A stretch of 64,000 bases of DNA from Synechococcus sp. AG-670-F04 (GTDB lineage: Bacteria; Cyanobacteriota; Cyanobacteriia; PCC-6307; Cyanobiaceae), in contig QCSN01000002.1 in assembly GCA_003211515.1 (NCBI GenBank), positions 1 to 64,000 on the forward strand, given 5' to 3'. Positions 24,967 through 35,000 of the stretch are shown here, piece after piece. The number at the start of each line of letters is the position of its first letter. Position 1 is the first letter of the stretch. Made by a program: the position numbers and the translations under genes. Under the pieces are notes generated by a model. It ran no database searches. It was not told the DNA's origin and saw only the letters and a list, made by a program, of their open reading frames with translations.

Positions 24967-25692
24967 TCAGCGTGATCGCGGTGTGCCATCCGGGACAAAC
25001 ACGTAGCCGTATCCCCAGACGGTCTGAAGGTATCGCGGCCGGGTGGGATCTGGCTCCACCAGCTTGCGGACCCGCGAAACCTGCACATCCATGCTGCGGC
25101 TATCGGTCTCACAGCCAGGACCACGGGCGAGTTCGATCAGGCGTTCGCGGGACAGCGGGCGATGCGGGTGCTGAACAAAGGAGGCCAGCAGGCTGAACTC
25201 GCCGCTTGTGATCACAACTGGCACGCCGTCTTTGAACAGGGTGCGTGCGGAGAGGTCGAGCAGATTTTCACCAAAACTCACCTGGCCTCCCTCGGCAACG
25301 GGAGTTCCGGCGGGCATGGCGCTCCGCCGACGCAACACCGCTTCAATGCGCGCTGAGAGCTCTCGTGGGAGGAAGGGTTTGCCGAGGTAATCGTCTGCTC
25401 CCTGCTCGAGACCAATGATCCGGTCCACCGCTTCCCCGCGTGCGGTCAGCATCACAATGGGCAGATCGTCACCGCCATCCCGCAGTCGGCGCAGAGCAGT
25501 GAGGCCGTCATCCCCAGGCATCATCAGATCCAGCACAACCAGGTCTGGCCGCTGGAATTCCAGTCGTGCTTCCAGCTGCTTCACATCACAGAGGCAGCGC
25601 ACGTCATACCCCTGATCGATCAGGTAGGTGCCCACCATCTTTCGCAATTCCGGATCGTCATCCACCACCCAGATCTTTGAGGCTTGGGACAT
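24967..25692 (-). CDS. OmpR-family response regulator
   Basis: The receiver domain has the acidic pair in VVDDDPELRK, the phospho-acceptor Asp55 in VVLDLMMPGDDG and the conserved Lys in DDYLGKPF. A C-terminal winged helix includes FSLLASFVQHPHRPLSRERL and QTVWGYGYVF. The length is 241 aa. It stops one base before the kinase start, so the pair is one operon with ppk2 behind it. The sequence is closer to OmpR than to PhoB or RpaB, judged by motif wording only. Confidence 0.95.
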   Translation of the reverse strand: MSQASKIWVVDDDPELRKMVGTYLIDQGYDVRCLCDVKQLEARLEFQRPDLVVLDLMMPGDDGLTALRRLRDGGDDLPIVMLTARGEAVDRIIGLEQGADDYLGKPFLPRELSARIEAVLRRRSAMPAGTPVAEGGQVSFGENLLDLSARTLFKDGVPVVITSGEFSLLASFVQHPHRPLSRERLIELARGPGCETDSRSMDVQVSRVRKLVEPDPTRPRYLQTVWGYGYVFVPDGTPRSR

Positions 25693-25840
25693 GGCGTCGA
25701 TGCAAATAACCGGCGATGTTTGCCGATGGTATGCAGGGTGCCGCGGGTTGCGGCATCAGGACAGACCTTGTCACAGCTGGTCCTGGAACGTTCACGTTTC
25801 AGTCATCGTCAGGGTCCGCGACCGTCCATAAGGTGTGGGC

Positions 25841-26305
25841 ATGGCTTTCCCCTTGCGCTTCGGGGCCGTGTTGGTCCTGCTTGGAATGGTTGGTGGCCTG
25901 GGTCCTGCAATGGCTGGTCCCGGTCAGACGATGCGGTTGTACAACAACCGCATGGAAGCGTTGTTTTTGCGTCTGGATATCAATAAAGATGGTCGACTTG
26001 ATGCGGGTGAACTCAAGGGACATCGGGCGTTGAGGCGACGCTTGAAACGCAAAAAGGGACGGCAGTATCTGTTAATCGATGATTTGAAGCCTTCTGCAGG
26101 CCAGCCCGGTGGGCGACGTTTGAAGCGACGCTTCCACAGGGCGGATTCAGATCGTGATCAACGGCTTAGCCGGGTTGAGGCTGCGTCAATCCCTTGGCTT
26201 TCTCGGCAGTTTGAAGGGTTTGACCTGAACCGGGATGGACACATCACTCTGCAGGAGTTGTGGGAGGTACAGCGTTCCCTGGCTCCCCCTCAACGGCGAC
26301 CTTGA
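25841..26305 (+). CDS. Secreted EF-hand calcium-binding protein
   Basis: A signal peptide (MAFPLRFGAVLVLLGMVGGL...AMAG) is followed by three EF-hand-type loops: DINKDGRLDAGEL, DSDRDQRLSRVEA and DLNRDGHITLQEL. The first and third have full DxDxDG loops; the second has Gln in place of Gly and may bind weakly. Between loops 1 and 2 is a very basic stretch (RRRLKRKKGRQ). The length is 154 aa. It is probably exported and binds Ca2+ in the periplasm; role unknown. The 3' end overlaps the convergent gene by 16 bases. Confidence 0.82.
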   Translation: MAFPLRFGAVLVLLGMVGGLGPAMAGPGQTMRLYNNRMEALFLRLDINKDGRLDAGELKGHRALRRRLKRKKGRQYLLIDDLKPSAGQPGGRRLKRRFHRADSDRDQRLSRVEAASIPWLSRQFEGFDLNRDGHITLQELWEVQRSLAPPQRRP

Positions 26306-26664
26306 TCGGCCGGTCGGATCATCATGCTGATCAAACGCAGCAGTCGCCAGATCGCTCCGAGCATCAGCACGGTCGCGAGCAGCACCATCAGAGCGATCAG
26401 CACAACCGCGCCGAGCCCAAGTAGCGCTTCGAGTAATTGCTGCACGCCGCGGATCAGATCGGCCACGGCCTCACTTACCAGCAACACCACATCAACCTGT
26501 TCAGGCAGGCGCTGGAGGCCAATCACAATGCCGACAGCAGCGGCGACCATCAGCAGGATGGCGCCGATCTGGCGGAGAAGAACCCCTGCAGGAATGCGGC
26601 GACGATGCTGAAACATGCGTCGCTGGCGTGTCGGAGATGTAGGTCGCTTCACCGGCCTGTTCAT
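26290..26664 (-). CDS. Membrane protein, 124 aa, unrecognised
   Basis: The product starts MNRPVKRPTSPTRQRRMFQH, a basic cytosolic tail. Two hydrophobic segments follow (IGAILLMVAAAVGIVIGLQ and LGAVVLIALMVLLATVLMLG), with a short helix between them and a basic end. Its start overlaps the stop of the upstream gene by 4 bases (ATGA). No family recognised. Confidence 0.65.
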   Translation of the reverse strand: MNRPVKRPTSPTRQRRMFQHRRRIPAGVLLRQIGAILLMVAAAVGIVIGLQRLPEQVDVVLLVSEAVADLIRGVQQLLEALLGLGAVVLIALMVLLATVLMLGAIWRLLRLISMMIRPADQGRR

Positions 26665-26906
26665 GGCACGAGGCTGTGACCGGCGCCGCGCATCCAACGT
26701 TCGAATTCGATGAGAACGAGTTCGTTCGGACAATCGATCAGGGTGAGAGTTCCAACGGTGCAATCGCCGTAACCGCTGTGGTGAAGAGTGAGGTGATAGC
26801 CCGAGCCACTGAGGCCGCAAACTTCAGGATCACTGCGCACAACTACATCCAGGGAGGCACCGATGCGGGCCACTCGTCGACGGAGATCAGACCAGCTGGC
26901 CGGCAT
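26661..26906 (-). CDS. Hypothetical protein, 81 aa
   Basis: A soluble small protein starting MPASWSDLRRRVARIGASLD. Central text (GYHLTLHHSGYGDCTVGTLT) is His/Gly-rich and beta-like, ending FERWMRGAGHSLVP. It is coupled to the downstream membrane protein by an ATGA overlap and sits about 45 bases downstream of the DUF4335 gene, in the same direction. No family recognised, but it is compact and looks conserved. Confidence 0.65.
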   Translation of the reverse strand: MPASWSDLRRRVARIGASLDVVVRSDPEVCGLSGSGYHLTLHHSGYGDCTVGTLTLIDCPNELVLIEFERWMRGAGHSLVP

Positions 26907-26951
26907 GGATCAGCTCAAGATGTGCAAAATCCAAGCTAATTCTGGTCGCGT

Positions 26952-27602
26952 TCAGCGTTCCGTCAACGGGGATTTCTCGGTGTCGATTGGAGCGTCGTCG
27001 ATTGGAGCATCGCTCCTCGGTCCTGTCGCCTCAACACCTTGCTGTTGAGGCTGGGGCGGCAACGGGAGAACCAAAGCGATGGACGCGGTTGCCGCAAGCG
27101 CGAAACCGCCCAGGAACGAAGGGCCGAAACGACGGCGCAGTGGGATGCGTTCCACCAGCTCATGCCGCGGCAAGGGCTGGTCAGCGGGCAGTTCCCAGGA
27201 GAGTTGGACGCGCTGATCAAGACGCAATCGATCAAGGCAGCGCACCAGATCACTGAGTTCGGCGTCGTCGAGCCGAAGCGCCAACGGATCGACACCCTCT
27301 CGGCTGCTGCGCAGTTGCAGTTGATGCGCTTCTGAATCGGGTCCGATGCTGACGAACCCCTGTTCAGTTTTGAAAGGGCGCCTGACGCCAGACAAGCAGT
27401 GGCGGGCATAGGGCATCACCACAGCCATCAAGGCTTCGAGATGTTCTCGGGTGCCTTCCAGTTCCGGAGCAGCCACCAGTTGCAAACGCCAGCCAGACAG
27501 GATGCCAATGCTGTCGTTTGTTTGGCTGGCAGATAAATCCGGGTAACCCTCAACCAGCAAGCGGGCTGCGGTTTGTTCGTAGCGATAGGTGTTTTTTTGC
27601 AT
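26952..27602 (-). CDS. DUF4335 family protein
   Basis: From the ATG giving MQKNTYRYEQTAARLLVEGY it is 216 aa. LSGWRLQLVAAPELEGTREH and the central HCLSGVRRPF block fit the cyanobacterial DUF4335 family. One membrane segment lies near the C-terminus (FGPSFLGGFALAATASIALV), followed by a Pro/Gln- and Asp-rich tail. The gene begins 10 bases after the DUF3038 stop, the usual cyanobacterial pairing. Function unknown. Confidence 0.82.
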   Translation of the reverse strand: MQKNTYRYEQTAARLLVEGYPDLSASQTNDSIGILSGWRLQLVAAPELEGTREHLEALMAVVMPYARHCLSGVRRPFKTEQGFVSIGPDSEAHQLQLRSSREGVDPLALRLDDAELSDLVRCLDRLRLDQRVQLSWELPADQPLPRHELVERIPLRRRFGPSFLGGFALAATASIALVLPLPPQPQQQGVEATGPRSDAPIDDAPIDTEKSPLTER

Positions 27603-27612
27603 TCTTTTCAGC

Positions 27613-28149
27613 TCAAGGAGTCGGGTCAAGCAGGGTGGCGCGCAGGCGATCAATGCCTCCAGGTCCAGCCACAAGGGCAAGGGTTCCCACAAGCTGCCGT
27701 TGAATTTCGGCACTGAACATTGGATCCAGCAGGCGCATCACCGCTCCTCGACGCGGGTTCATCCGCTCCTCCACCAGATCTCGCAGGCGTTCGTCAAGAA
27801 GGTTCCAGCGTTGTTGGGTGAGCTGGTCGGGCTCACGGCTGGAGAGCAGTTGGTGAAGCATCGGATAGAGCCTTTCCGCCATGGCACACACCAGGCAGAT
27901 CAGCGATTCCGCATCGACGGGAGCCATCGGCTCCCGTCGGGTGGTGCGCCGCAGCGGGTTATGGCAACGGCGTTTCCAGAGTTCAACACGATTGGGGAAC
28001 TGCGTCTGCATCCCCATCTGCTGGCTGGTCCAGAGCATGGCTTCACCGCCATTGAGGTCCAGGGCCTCAATGGTGAGGAGGAGGAGATCGAGCCGTTCGA
28101 TGCCCCTGCGGCCGAGGCGGACTCCACTCTGCTGGGGGACGTCTGTCAT
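27613..28149 (-). CDS. DUF3038 family protein
   Basis: A 178 aa soluble, mostly helical protein with the DUF3038 start block [20 protein letters not shown] and a C-terminal [19 protein letters not shown]. It is found next to DUF4335 across cyanobacteria, as here. The start codon is 22 bases from the likely apt start on the other strand, so its promoter must overlap apt coding or leader sequence. Function unknown. Confidence 0.85.
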   Translation of the reverse strand: MTDVPQQSGVRLGRRGIERLDLLLLTIEALDLNGGEAMLWTSQQMGMQTQFPNRVELWKRRCHNPLRRTTRREPMAPVDAESLICLVCAMAERLYPMLHQLLSSREPDQLTQQRWNLLDERLRDLVEERMNPRRGAVMRLLDPMFSAEIQRQLVGTLALVAGPGGIDRLRATLLDPTP

Positions 28150-28171
28150 GGCTGCGATGATGCCAGGGGTT

Positions 28172-28711
28172 ATGCCCCTGCGTCATCAGGCTTTGGATCT
28201 TCAGCAGTACATCCGAGCGATTCCTGACTTCCCCAAGCCAGGAATTTTGTTTCGAGATATCGCTCCTCTGCTCAAATCTCCGGATGCGATGGCAGAGGCC
28301 CTCCGGCAGCTCGGAATTGTCTGTTCGTCCCTGAAGCCGGATTTGATTGTTGGCATCGAATCGCGGGGATTCATCGTTGGAACGCCTCTCGCGCAGGCTC
28401 AAAACCTGGGTTTCGTTCCGGTGCGCAAACCCGGAAAACTTCCAGGTGCGGTGATCGGCCTTGATTACGCCCTGGAGTACGGAAGTGATCGTCTGGAGAT
28501 CCAGGCCGATGCCCTGAGTGGTTCACCCAGAGTGCTTGTGGTGGATGACCTCCTTGCAACTGGGGGAACCGCCTCCGCGACCGGCGCTCTCGTCAAGCAG
28601 GCGGGTGGCGAGCTGGCGGGTTATGCGTTTCTGATTGAACTGGAGGGGCTTGGAGGGCGTCAGGTTTTGGGAGAAGACGTTCCGGTGCAATCTCTTTTGC
28701 GTTACTCCTGA
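28172..28711 (+). CDS. apt: Adenine phosphoribosyltransferase
   Basis: APT converts adenine and PRPP to AMP in purine salvage. Seen are [17 protein letters not shown] (family N-terminus), [16 protein letters not shown], and the PRPP-binding loop [17 protein letters not shown]. From [13 protein letters not shown] it is 179 aa, normal for APT; three ATGs lie within the 24 bases upstream, so the start is uncertain. GGGG lies just ahead of the chosen ATG. The 3' end overlaps the convergent DUF2949 gene by 10 bases. Confidence 0.95.
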   Translation: MPLRHQALDLQQYIRAIPDFPKPGILFRDIAPLLKSPDAMAEALRQLGIVCSSLKPDLIVGIESRGFIVGTPLAQAQNLGFVPVRKPGKLPGAVIGLDYALEYGSDRLEIQADALSGSPRVLVVDDLLATGGTASATGALVKQAGGELAGYAFLIELEGLGGRQVLGEDVPVQSLLRYS

Positions 28712-28914
28712 GTGCTTTGCCAGTCGAAGACCTGCTGCAACTGATCAAGACTCAGCAATCCGAAACTCCAGAGCACAATTGGTAGAGGGGCCTGTTCCAG
28801 TTCAGCTTGCCTTAGCCCCAGGTTCAAAGCGTTGGAACTAAGCCCTAGTCGTCGTTGCAGGAAATCCTGAAGCTCACGGGATGGGGGCTGTTGGGGATGA
28901 CTGCAGACGACCAT
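28702..28914 (-). CDS. DUF2949 family protein, 70 aa
   Basis: The pattern [20 protein letters not shown], then [20 protein letters not shown] matches the small cyanobacterial DUF2949 family, whose proteins are 55-75 aa and of unknown function. It lies 19 bases after the start of the neighbouring monooxygenase gene, in the same direction. Confidence 0.82.
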   Translation of the reverse strand: MVVCSHPQQPPSRELQDFLQRRLGLSSNALNLGLRQAELEQAPLPIVLWSFGLLSLDQLQQVFDWQSTQE

Positions 28915-28933
28915 GAAGGGGAGAGATGCAGTG

Positions 28934-30079
28934 TCAGTTTGGCAACGGTGACAAGGCTTTCAGGGGACCGTTTGTCATCGCTCTGAGGCTGAGTCGCCTC
29001 AGTGCTCTGGAGCCTGATAAGCACTTCAAGATCAGGTGTCGCAGTGGGAGGAGCCAGAGAAGGCGATTCGAGAACAGACGCACGAGCTGATCGGTGGCCA
29101 GGCTAACGAGAAGAACATCTGGCAATCGTTTGAGTTGATAGCTCCAAGCGATGCGGTTCGGGTTTGACGGCTTATTGATGAGCGCCACCAGAGTGGAGAC
29201 ATCCCGCCAACACAAATTGAGTCCTTGTCCCCCAACGGGGTGGCAGCGGTGAGCGGATTCGCCGATCAACACCCCTCGACGGGATCCGAATTGGCGGGCC
29301 AACATCAGCTGCTGGGGAATCGCGGCAGGTTGATCTAGCAACAGATCAGGTTGGATGTCTTCGGGCAAAACCGATGCAAGCCGATCTAGGAATGGTCCAG
29401 GCGCCAAAGCGGCACGTTGCCTGCAGAGGTTTAAAGGTGCACTCCAAACAACCTGGTAGGAACCGTCGCTGAGCGGCAGGACGGCTAGCGGACCTTCCGG
29501 TCTGAAGAGTTCATAGGCAGAACCAGGCTCAGCTCCTCGAAGAGCAACTTTGGCCGTCAGGCATCCCTGTGTATAGGTATGTTCCAGGGTTTTGATCCCC
29601 CAGGACTGTCGCGTTGCGGAGCGTGGACCGTCCGCTGCAACTACGAAACGGGCCTCCAAAGGGAGTTCTGAAGGACCTCCAAGTTGAAGAACAACATTCT
29701 CAGACTGCACAAGGCGATCGAGGAGCAGCTGCATGAGCGGCCTGTGATCAAGAATCCAACCGATCGCACCATGACTACGGGACTCCGGATCTAAATCACT
29801 TAAGGAGAAAATGACCTTTTGGTTGCAGCCCTGATCACGGAGATCGAGTTTTGAAAAGGATGTAAGGCATGGGAGAAGATCCTCCCAAAGACCTAATTGA
29901 GAAAAAAGACGGCGGCTGGAGTGGGTGATTGCGTAAGCCCGACTCCTTGAGATCAGTGCTTGAAAAGACTGAAGATCTTCCAATACAACTGAATGGGTCT
30001 TGGCGAGCGCCAAAGCGAGTAAGGCGCCGCTAGGCCCTGCTCCGACTACGTGGATTGGACATTGACGTGTAAAGGCCAT
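28934..30079 (-). CDS. UbiH/Coq6-family FAD-dependent monooxygenase
   Basis: The N-terminal FAD fold is shown by IHVVGAGPSGALLALALA, the middle DG motif by VVAADGPRSATRQSW, and the second FAD motif by GVLIGESAHRCHPVGGQGLN. This set is typical of aromatic-ring hydroxylases acting on quinone precursors. The length is 381 aa. In cyanobacteria such enzymes are candidates for plastoquinone or tocopherol-linked hydroxylation, but this specific substrate is not proven. Confidence 0.9.
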   Translation of the reverse strand: MAFTRQCPIHVVGAGPSGALLALALAKTHSVVLEDLQSFQALISRSRAYAITHSSRRLFSQLGLWEDLLPCLTSFSKLDLRDQGCNQKVIFSLSDLDPESRSHGAIGWILDHRPLMQLLLDRLVQSENVVLQLGGPSELPLEARFVVAADGPRSATRQSWGIKTLEHTYTQGCLTAKVALRGAEPGSAYELFRPEGPLAVLPLSDGSYQVVWSAPLNLCRQRAALAPGPFLDRLASVLPEDIQPDLLLDQPAAIPQQLMLARQFGSRRGVLIGESAHRCHPVGGQGLNLCWRDVSTLVALINKPSNPNRIAWSYQLKRLPDVLLVSLATDQLVRLFSNRLLWLLPLRHLILKCLSGSRALRRLSLRAMTNGPLKALSPLPN

Positions 30080-30147
30080 TCACAAAGTGTGGACGACCTT
30101 GACTGGGAATCGTGGATTTCTGAAGTGCGGATCGCTGGTTGAAGCGA

Positions 30148-30402
30148 TCAGCCCAGACCGAGCAGACCGTGCGTGAAGGCTTCTCCTCCAAGAGCGATCT
30201 CAGTGGCCAGAAGTGCAACAAACCCGAGCATGGCCATCCGACCGTTCAGCTTTTCAGCCCTGTCGTGGAAGCCCCAGCCGCGCTCAGCTTCCACAACCTG
30301 CATGCGGGGTTCTGCTGCAAAAGCGTTCAAACGACCTCCATCCTCAGTGGTAACGGTGGCACCACGGATCACCGGAGCGGAAGCAGAAGGAGCTTGGGTC
30401 AT
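30148..30402 (-). CDS. hli: High-light-inducible protein
   Basis: HLIPs are single-helix relatives of plant light-harvesting proteins that bind chlorophyll and carotenoid and protect photosystem assembly under stress. The chlorophyll-binding motif [13 protein letters not shown] lies in the membrane helix, followed by [20 protein letters not shown]. The length from [11 protein letters not shown] is 84 aa. The long soluble N-terminus is typical of the larger HLIPs. Repeated TTTACA-like elements are found upstream. Confidence 0.94.
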   Translation of the reverse strand: MTQAPSASAPVIRGATVTTEDGGRLNAFAAEPRMQVVEAERGWGFHDRAEKLNGRMAMLGFVALLATEIALGGEAFTHGLLGLG

Positions 30403-30430
30403 GACTGGTTGAACACTCAATGCTACGAAG

Positions 30431-30458
30431 TGTAAACCAGTTTTAAGAAATGTGTAAC
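30431..30458 (-). promoter_or_regulatory. HLR1-like direct repeats upstream of hli
   Basis: On the minus strand GTTACA, CTTAAA and TTTACA occur at exact 11-base intervals about 30-55 bases before the hli start. They resemble the HLR1 repeats bound by RpaB at high-light genes, though the classical spacing is nearer 10. The middle unit is degenerate. Confidence 0.45.
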
Positions 30459-30471
30459 GGGCCGGGCCAGG

Positions 30472-31122
30472 TCAGCGCCTGGCAAGGCGCATCTGGCAAA
30501 GCTCTTCAAACGCAGGCCTCAGAAGGAAGGGGTATTCACCCACCCACATCCGCTCTGCAGGAAGCCATGCATCGCTCAACGCCCCGATGCGTGAAAAGTC
30601 TTTCCTTTCGCTCAGGACGAGGCAGCGGATTAACGCTCCTCGCCGGATCGATTGGTGCTTTTTTTCCATTGGAAAGGCAAGGCGCCCGAGATAGCCGTCC
30701 TCGTCTTCCAGTTCCAGCAGCAGCCAGGTGCGTCGATTCTCCACAAGTTCCAACTGTCCCCGATTGTCCGCCTGTTCGTGGCGGTTCTCCACCCGTTCGC
30801 GGGTTTCCACCTCAACGACTTCTCCCTCGAAGAGAGCGGCGGCCGGATAGCGACGCAGGGTTGCATTTCGCTGGCCTGCCTGCAGGATCGGCCCCCACAA
30901 CATATAAAGAAGAAAGACCACACCGGTTACAAGCCAAAACGGCCCCCAACGGCTGGTCATCTGGCTCTGACTGATTAACAGTGTGATCACACCGCCGATG
31001 GTTGCGATCATCACGCGCTGCAGGATCTCACGGGGTTTCCCCAGTGCGTTCCGGAACTGGTTGCCTGTGGCCACAGCTGGAATTAGGCGCTGCAGTTCAC
31101 CGGGGCGAAGCGGAATCAGCAT
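30472..31122 (-). CDS. Cyanobacterial membrane protein, 216 aa
   Basis: Two membrane segments near residues 38-72 (VMIATIGGVITLLISQSQ and FWLVTGVVFLLYMLWGPIL) precede a soluble beta-rich domain (LFEGEVVEVETRERVENRHE... LLLELEDEDGYLGRLAFPM). The protein type is common in cyanobacteria and is sometimes mislabelled as a transporter permease; I see no permease motif. It begins 11 bases after the dapB stop and is likely in its operon. Function unknown. Confidence 0.75.
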   Translation of the reverse strand: MLIPLRPGELQRLIPAVATGNQFRNALGKPREILQRVMIATIGGVITLLISQSQMTSRWGPFWLVTGVVFLLYMLWGPILQAGQRNATLRRYPAAALFEGEVVEVETRERVENRHEQADNRGQLELVENRRTWLLLELEDEDGYLGRLAFPMEKKHQSIRRGALIRCLVLSERKDFSRIGALSDAWLPAERMWVGEYPFLLRPAFEELCQMRLARR

Positions 31123-31133
31123 CGGAAGGCAAG

Positions 31134-31967
31134 TCAGATCAACCGTTCAAGGCCGTAAACAAGCTTGGGCAGGTCGCGCACCTTGCGCACGGTCAGAAGC
31201 ACTCCCGGCATGTAGGCAGAACGATCGATCGTGTCGTGTCGCAGGGTGTAGGTCTCCCCTGGTGCTCCGAACATCACTTCCTGATGCGCCACGAGCCCAG
31301 GCAGCCGGATCGAATGCAAATGAAGACCGCTCTCTCGACGGCCGCCGCGTGCCCCTTCCAAGGATTCGTGCTCATCCACTTCGGCTGGATTGAAGCTCTT
31401 GCCAAGGTCCTCCATCAATTCAGCTGTTTTGATGCACGTACCGCTTGGCGCGTCAGCTTTCCGGTTGTGATGCAGTTCCGTCAGTTCAGCGTGGTCGTAG
31501 AAGCGGGCGGCGGCCGCAGCAGCCTGCTGGAGCAGCACCATGCCCACCGAAAAATTGGGGATCACGGCACCACCGACAGAAGCTTTCTCAGAAAACTCCG
31601 TGAGATCGCTTAACTGCTTCGGGGACAGTCCTGTGGTGCCGATGACAGGGTGTACGCCATAGGCAATCGCTGCCCGTGTGTGTTCGTAAACCACCGATGG
31701 ATGGGTGAAATCCACCAAAACAGCACCGGCACCGCTGTCGCGCACCGCCTGGCTGGCTGCGCAAAGGCACCCTTCAAAATCGGAGGTCACGGCGATTTCA
31801 AGCTCCCCCAGTCCGAGTTCCAGGCCCACATCAATACCTTCCTTTCCCGGGGTGTTGTCAATCGCCCCCGCAAGGCTGCAGTCATCGGCACCCACGACGG
31901 CCTTGATCACTTCAGCGCCCATTCGCCCGAGGGCGCCGGCCACGACAACGGGAATCTGAGCGGTCAT
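31134..31967 (-). CDS. dapB: 4-hydroxy-tetrahydrodipicolinate reductase
   Basis: DapB makes tetrahydrodipicolinate with NAD(P)H in lysine and diaminopimelate synthesis. [20 protein letters not shown] is the Rossmann motif, [18 protein letters not shown] lines the cofactor site, and VIGTTGLS and [15 protein letters not shown] carry the catalytic His and Lys region. The 277 aa length is typical of cyanobacterial DapB. It is divergent from chlH with about 115 bases between them. Confidence 0.96.
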   Translation of the reverse strand: MTAQIPVVVAGALGRMGAEVIKAVVGADDCSLAGAIDNTPGKEGIDVGLELGLGELEIAVTSDFEGCLCAASQAVRDSGAGAVLVDFTHPSVVYEHTRAAIAYGVHPVIGTTGLSPKQLSDLTEFSEKASVGGAVIPNFSVGMVLLQQAAAAAARFYDHAELTELHHNRKADAPSGTCIKTAELMEDLGKSFNPAEVDEHESLEGARGGRRESGLHLHSIRLPGLVAHQEVMFGAPGETYTLRHDTIDRSAYMPGVLLTVRKVRDLPKLVYGLERLI

Positions 31968-32082
31968 CTGAGCGCAGTAGATCGCTTCAGCCTATGGGGC
32001 TGCAGATGTAACGCCCGACCTGAAATCGTCGCAGCGCACCTTCCCTGCCCGTAATGTTCTTCACATTGCTCAAAGCCGAGAG

Positions 32083-35000
32083 ATGTTTACGCAGGTTCGC
32101 TCCGCCGATCGCCGAGTTGCTCCTGCCGATGGTCAAAACCATCCATCCGTGATGAAGGCTGTGTATGTAGTTCTCGAACCTCAGTATCAAAACGCTCTCA
32201 CACAGGCAGCAAACGCTCTGAATGCGGCGGGTGGAGACCTTGGAATTCAACTAAGTGGCTACTTGATCGAGGAACTGCGCGACGACCAAAATTACGCCGA
32301 CTTCTGTGCGGACGTGGCTGAGGCTGACGTCTTCATCGCCTCGCTGATTTTCATCGAAGACCTGGCACAGAAGGTAGTGGAGGCTGTGACGCCCCACCGT
32401 GACCGGCTCAAGGCCGCCGTTGTCTTCCCCTCCATGCCGGAGGTGATGCGCTTAAACAAGTTGGGAAGCTTCTCAATGGCTCAGCTCGGTCAGAGCAAGA
32501 GTGCCATTGCCGGCTTCATGAAAAAGCGAAAGGAAGCCGGTGGGGCTGGCTTCCAGGACGCGATGCTCAAGCTCCTAAACACTTTGCCCACTGTTCTCAA
32601 ATATCTGCCTGTTGAAAAGGCGCAGGATGCCAGGAGCTTCATGCTCAGTTTTCAGTACTGGCTTGGAGGAACGCCGGACAACTTGCGTAATTTCCTGCTG
32701 ATGTTGGCGGATAAATACGTCTTTCCCGTCACAGATGGCGAGGAGCGTCCGCTGATGGATGTGGCGGAACCCGAAGTCTTCCCTGATCTGGGGATCTGGC
32801 ACCCTTTAGCCCCCTCGATGTTTGAGGACCTCAAGGAATATCTCAACTGGACGTCTAGCCGTACCGACCTCTCCGAGAAGGCCCGTCAAGGCCCCGTGAT
32901 CGGTCTGGTCTTGCAACGCAGTCACATCGTGACCGGGGATGACGCCCATTACGTTGCAACGATCCAGGAGCTTGAGTACAGGGGCGCAAGGGTAATCCCG
33001 ATCTTCTGTGGAGGTCTTGATTTCTCCAAGCCCGTCAATGCCTTTTTCTATGACCCGCTCAATCCTGAGCAGCCACACGTGGATGGGATCGTTTCGCTCA
33101 CCGGTTTTGCACTCGTCGGTGGCCCGGCCCGGCAGGATCACCCGAAGGCGGTCGAGTCGCTGAAGAAGCTCAACCGCCCTTACATGGTTGCCCTGCCTTT
33201 GGTGTTTCAGACCACACAGGAGTGGGAAGACAGCGACCTCGGCCTGCATCCGGTGCAGGTCGCCCTTCAAATCGCCATTCCTGAACTCGATGGAGCGATC
33301 GAACCGATTGTTCTTTCAGGACGCGATGACGCAACAGGCAAGGCGCACACCCTCCAGGATCGGGTCGATGCCATCGCTGAACGGGCCATCCGCTGGTCGT
33401 CCTTGCGGATCAAGCCGCGTGTCGACAAAAAGTTGGCGATCACGGTGTTCAGCTTCCCCCCCGACAAGGGAAATGTGGGAACTGCTGCCTACCTCGATGT
33501 TTTCGGTTCCATCCATCGCGTGATGGAGGAAATGAAGGCCAAGGGATACGACATCCAGAATCTGCCCAAAACACCCAAGGCCCTGATGGAGGCCGTCATT
33601 AACGATCCTGAAGCGTTGGAGGGAGCACCTGAACTCTCCATCGCCCATCGCATGAGTGTGGAGGAATATGAGCGGCTTACGCCTTACTCAGAGCGTTTGG
33701 AAGAGAACTGGGGCAAGCCCCCCGGAAATCTCAACAGCGATGGTCAGAACCTTCTGATTTTTGGACGTCACTTCGGCAACGTTTTTGTTGGTGTGCAGCC
33801 CACCTTCGGCTATGAGGGCGATCCAATGCGGCTGCTTTATTCCCGAAGCGCCAGCCCCCATCACGGCTTCGCTGCCTATTACACCTACCTCCAAAAAATC
33901 TGGGGAGCTGATGCTGTTCTCCACTTCGGCACCCATGGCTCTTTGGAGTTCATGCCTGGCAAGCAGATGGGGATGAGCGAAACCTGCTACCCCGATTCCC
34001 TGATCGGCGCGCTGCCGAACCTTTATTACTACGCAGCAAACAACCCTTCAGAGGCAACGATCGCCAAACGTCGAGGCTATGCCTCCACGATCAGCTACCT
34101 CACCCCGCCTGCAGAAAATGCCGGCCTCTACAAGGGATTGAAGGAACTGGGTGAACTCGTTGGCTCCTATCAGCAGCTGCGGGAAGGCGGTCGCGGCATC
34201 CAGATCGTCAACACGATTGTTGAAACAGCTCGTCAGTGCAATCTGGACAAGGATGTGGAGTTGCCAGAAGGGGATTCCTCCAGCCTTGAGTTGGAAGGAC
34301 GCGACGCCCTCATCGGCGCTGTTTACCGGCAGTTGATGGAGATCGAAAGTCGGCTGTTGCCATGCGGTCTGCACACCATCGGAAAACCACCAACAGCTGA
34401 AGAAGCGATCGCGACCCTGGTCAACATTGCTGCACTCGAGCGCGAAGAAGACGGTCTGCGTTCGCTTCCGGGACTTCTTGCCGAAGCGACGGGTCGCACC
34501 ATTGACGATGTCTACAAAGGGAACGACGACGGTGTGCTCGCTGATGTTGAGCTGAATCGCACGATCACGGAGACATCTAGAGCTGCGATCGGTGCGATGG
34601 TGCGCTCGCTGACCGGTCGCGATGGTCGCGTCAGCATGCGGAATAGCTTCGGTTGGTTCTTCGATTTCCTCGCAAGATTCGGCTTCAAGCTGCCTTCCCC
34701 CTGGCTGCGGGCCTGTTGCAGTGCAGGATTCATCCAGATTGATTCCACTGAGCTCGACAAACTTTTCACCTATCTGCGCTTCTGCCTTGAGCAGGTTTGT
34801 GCAGACATGGAGATGGAGAGCCTGCTGAAGGCACTCGACGGTGAGTATGTGCTTCCGGGCCCCGGTGGTGATCCGATTCGCAACCCCGGTGTGTTGCCAA
34901 GCGGCAAGAACATTCATGCCCTTGATCCTCAAGCGATTCCAACCCGTGCAGCTGTCGCCGCTGCAAAAGGTGTCGTGGACAAGCTCATTGAGCGGCAACG

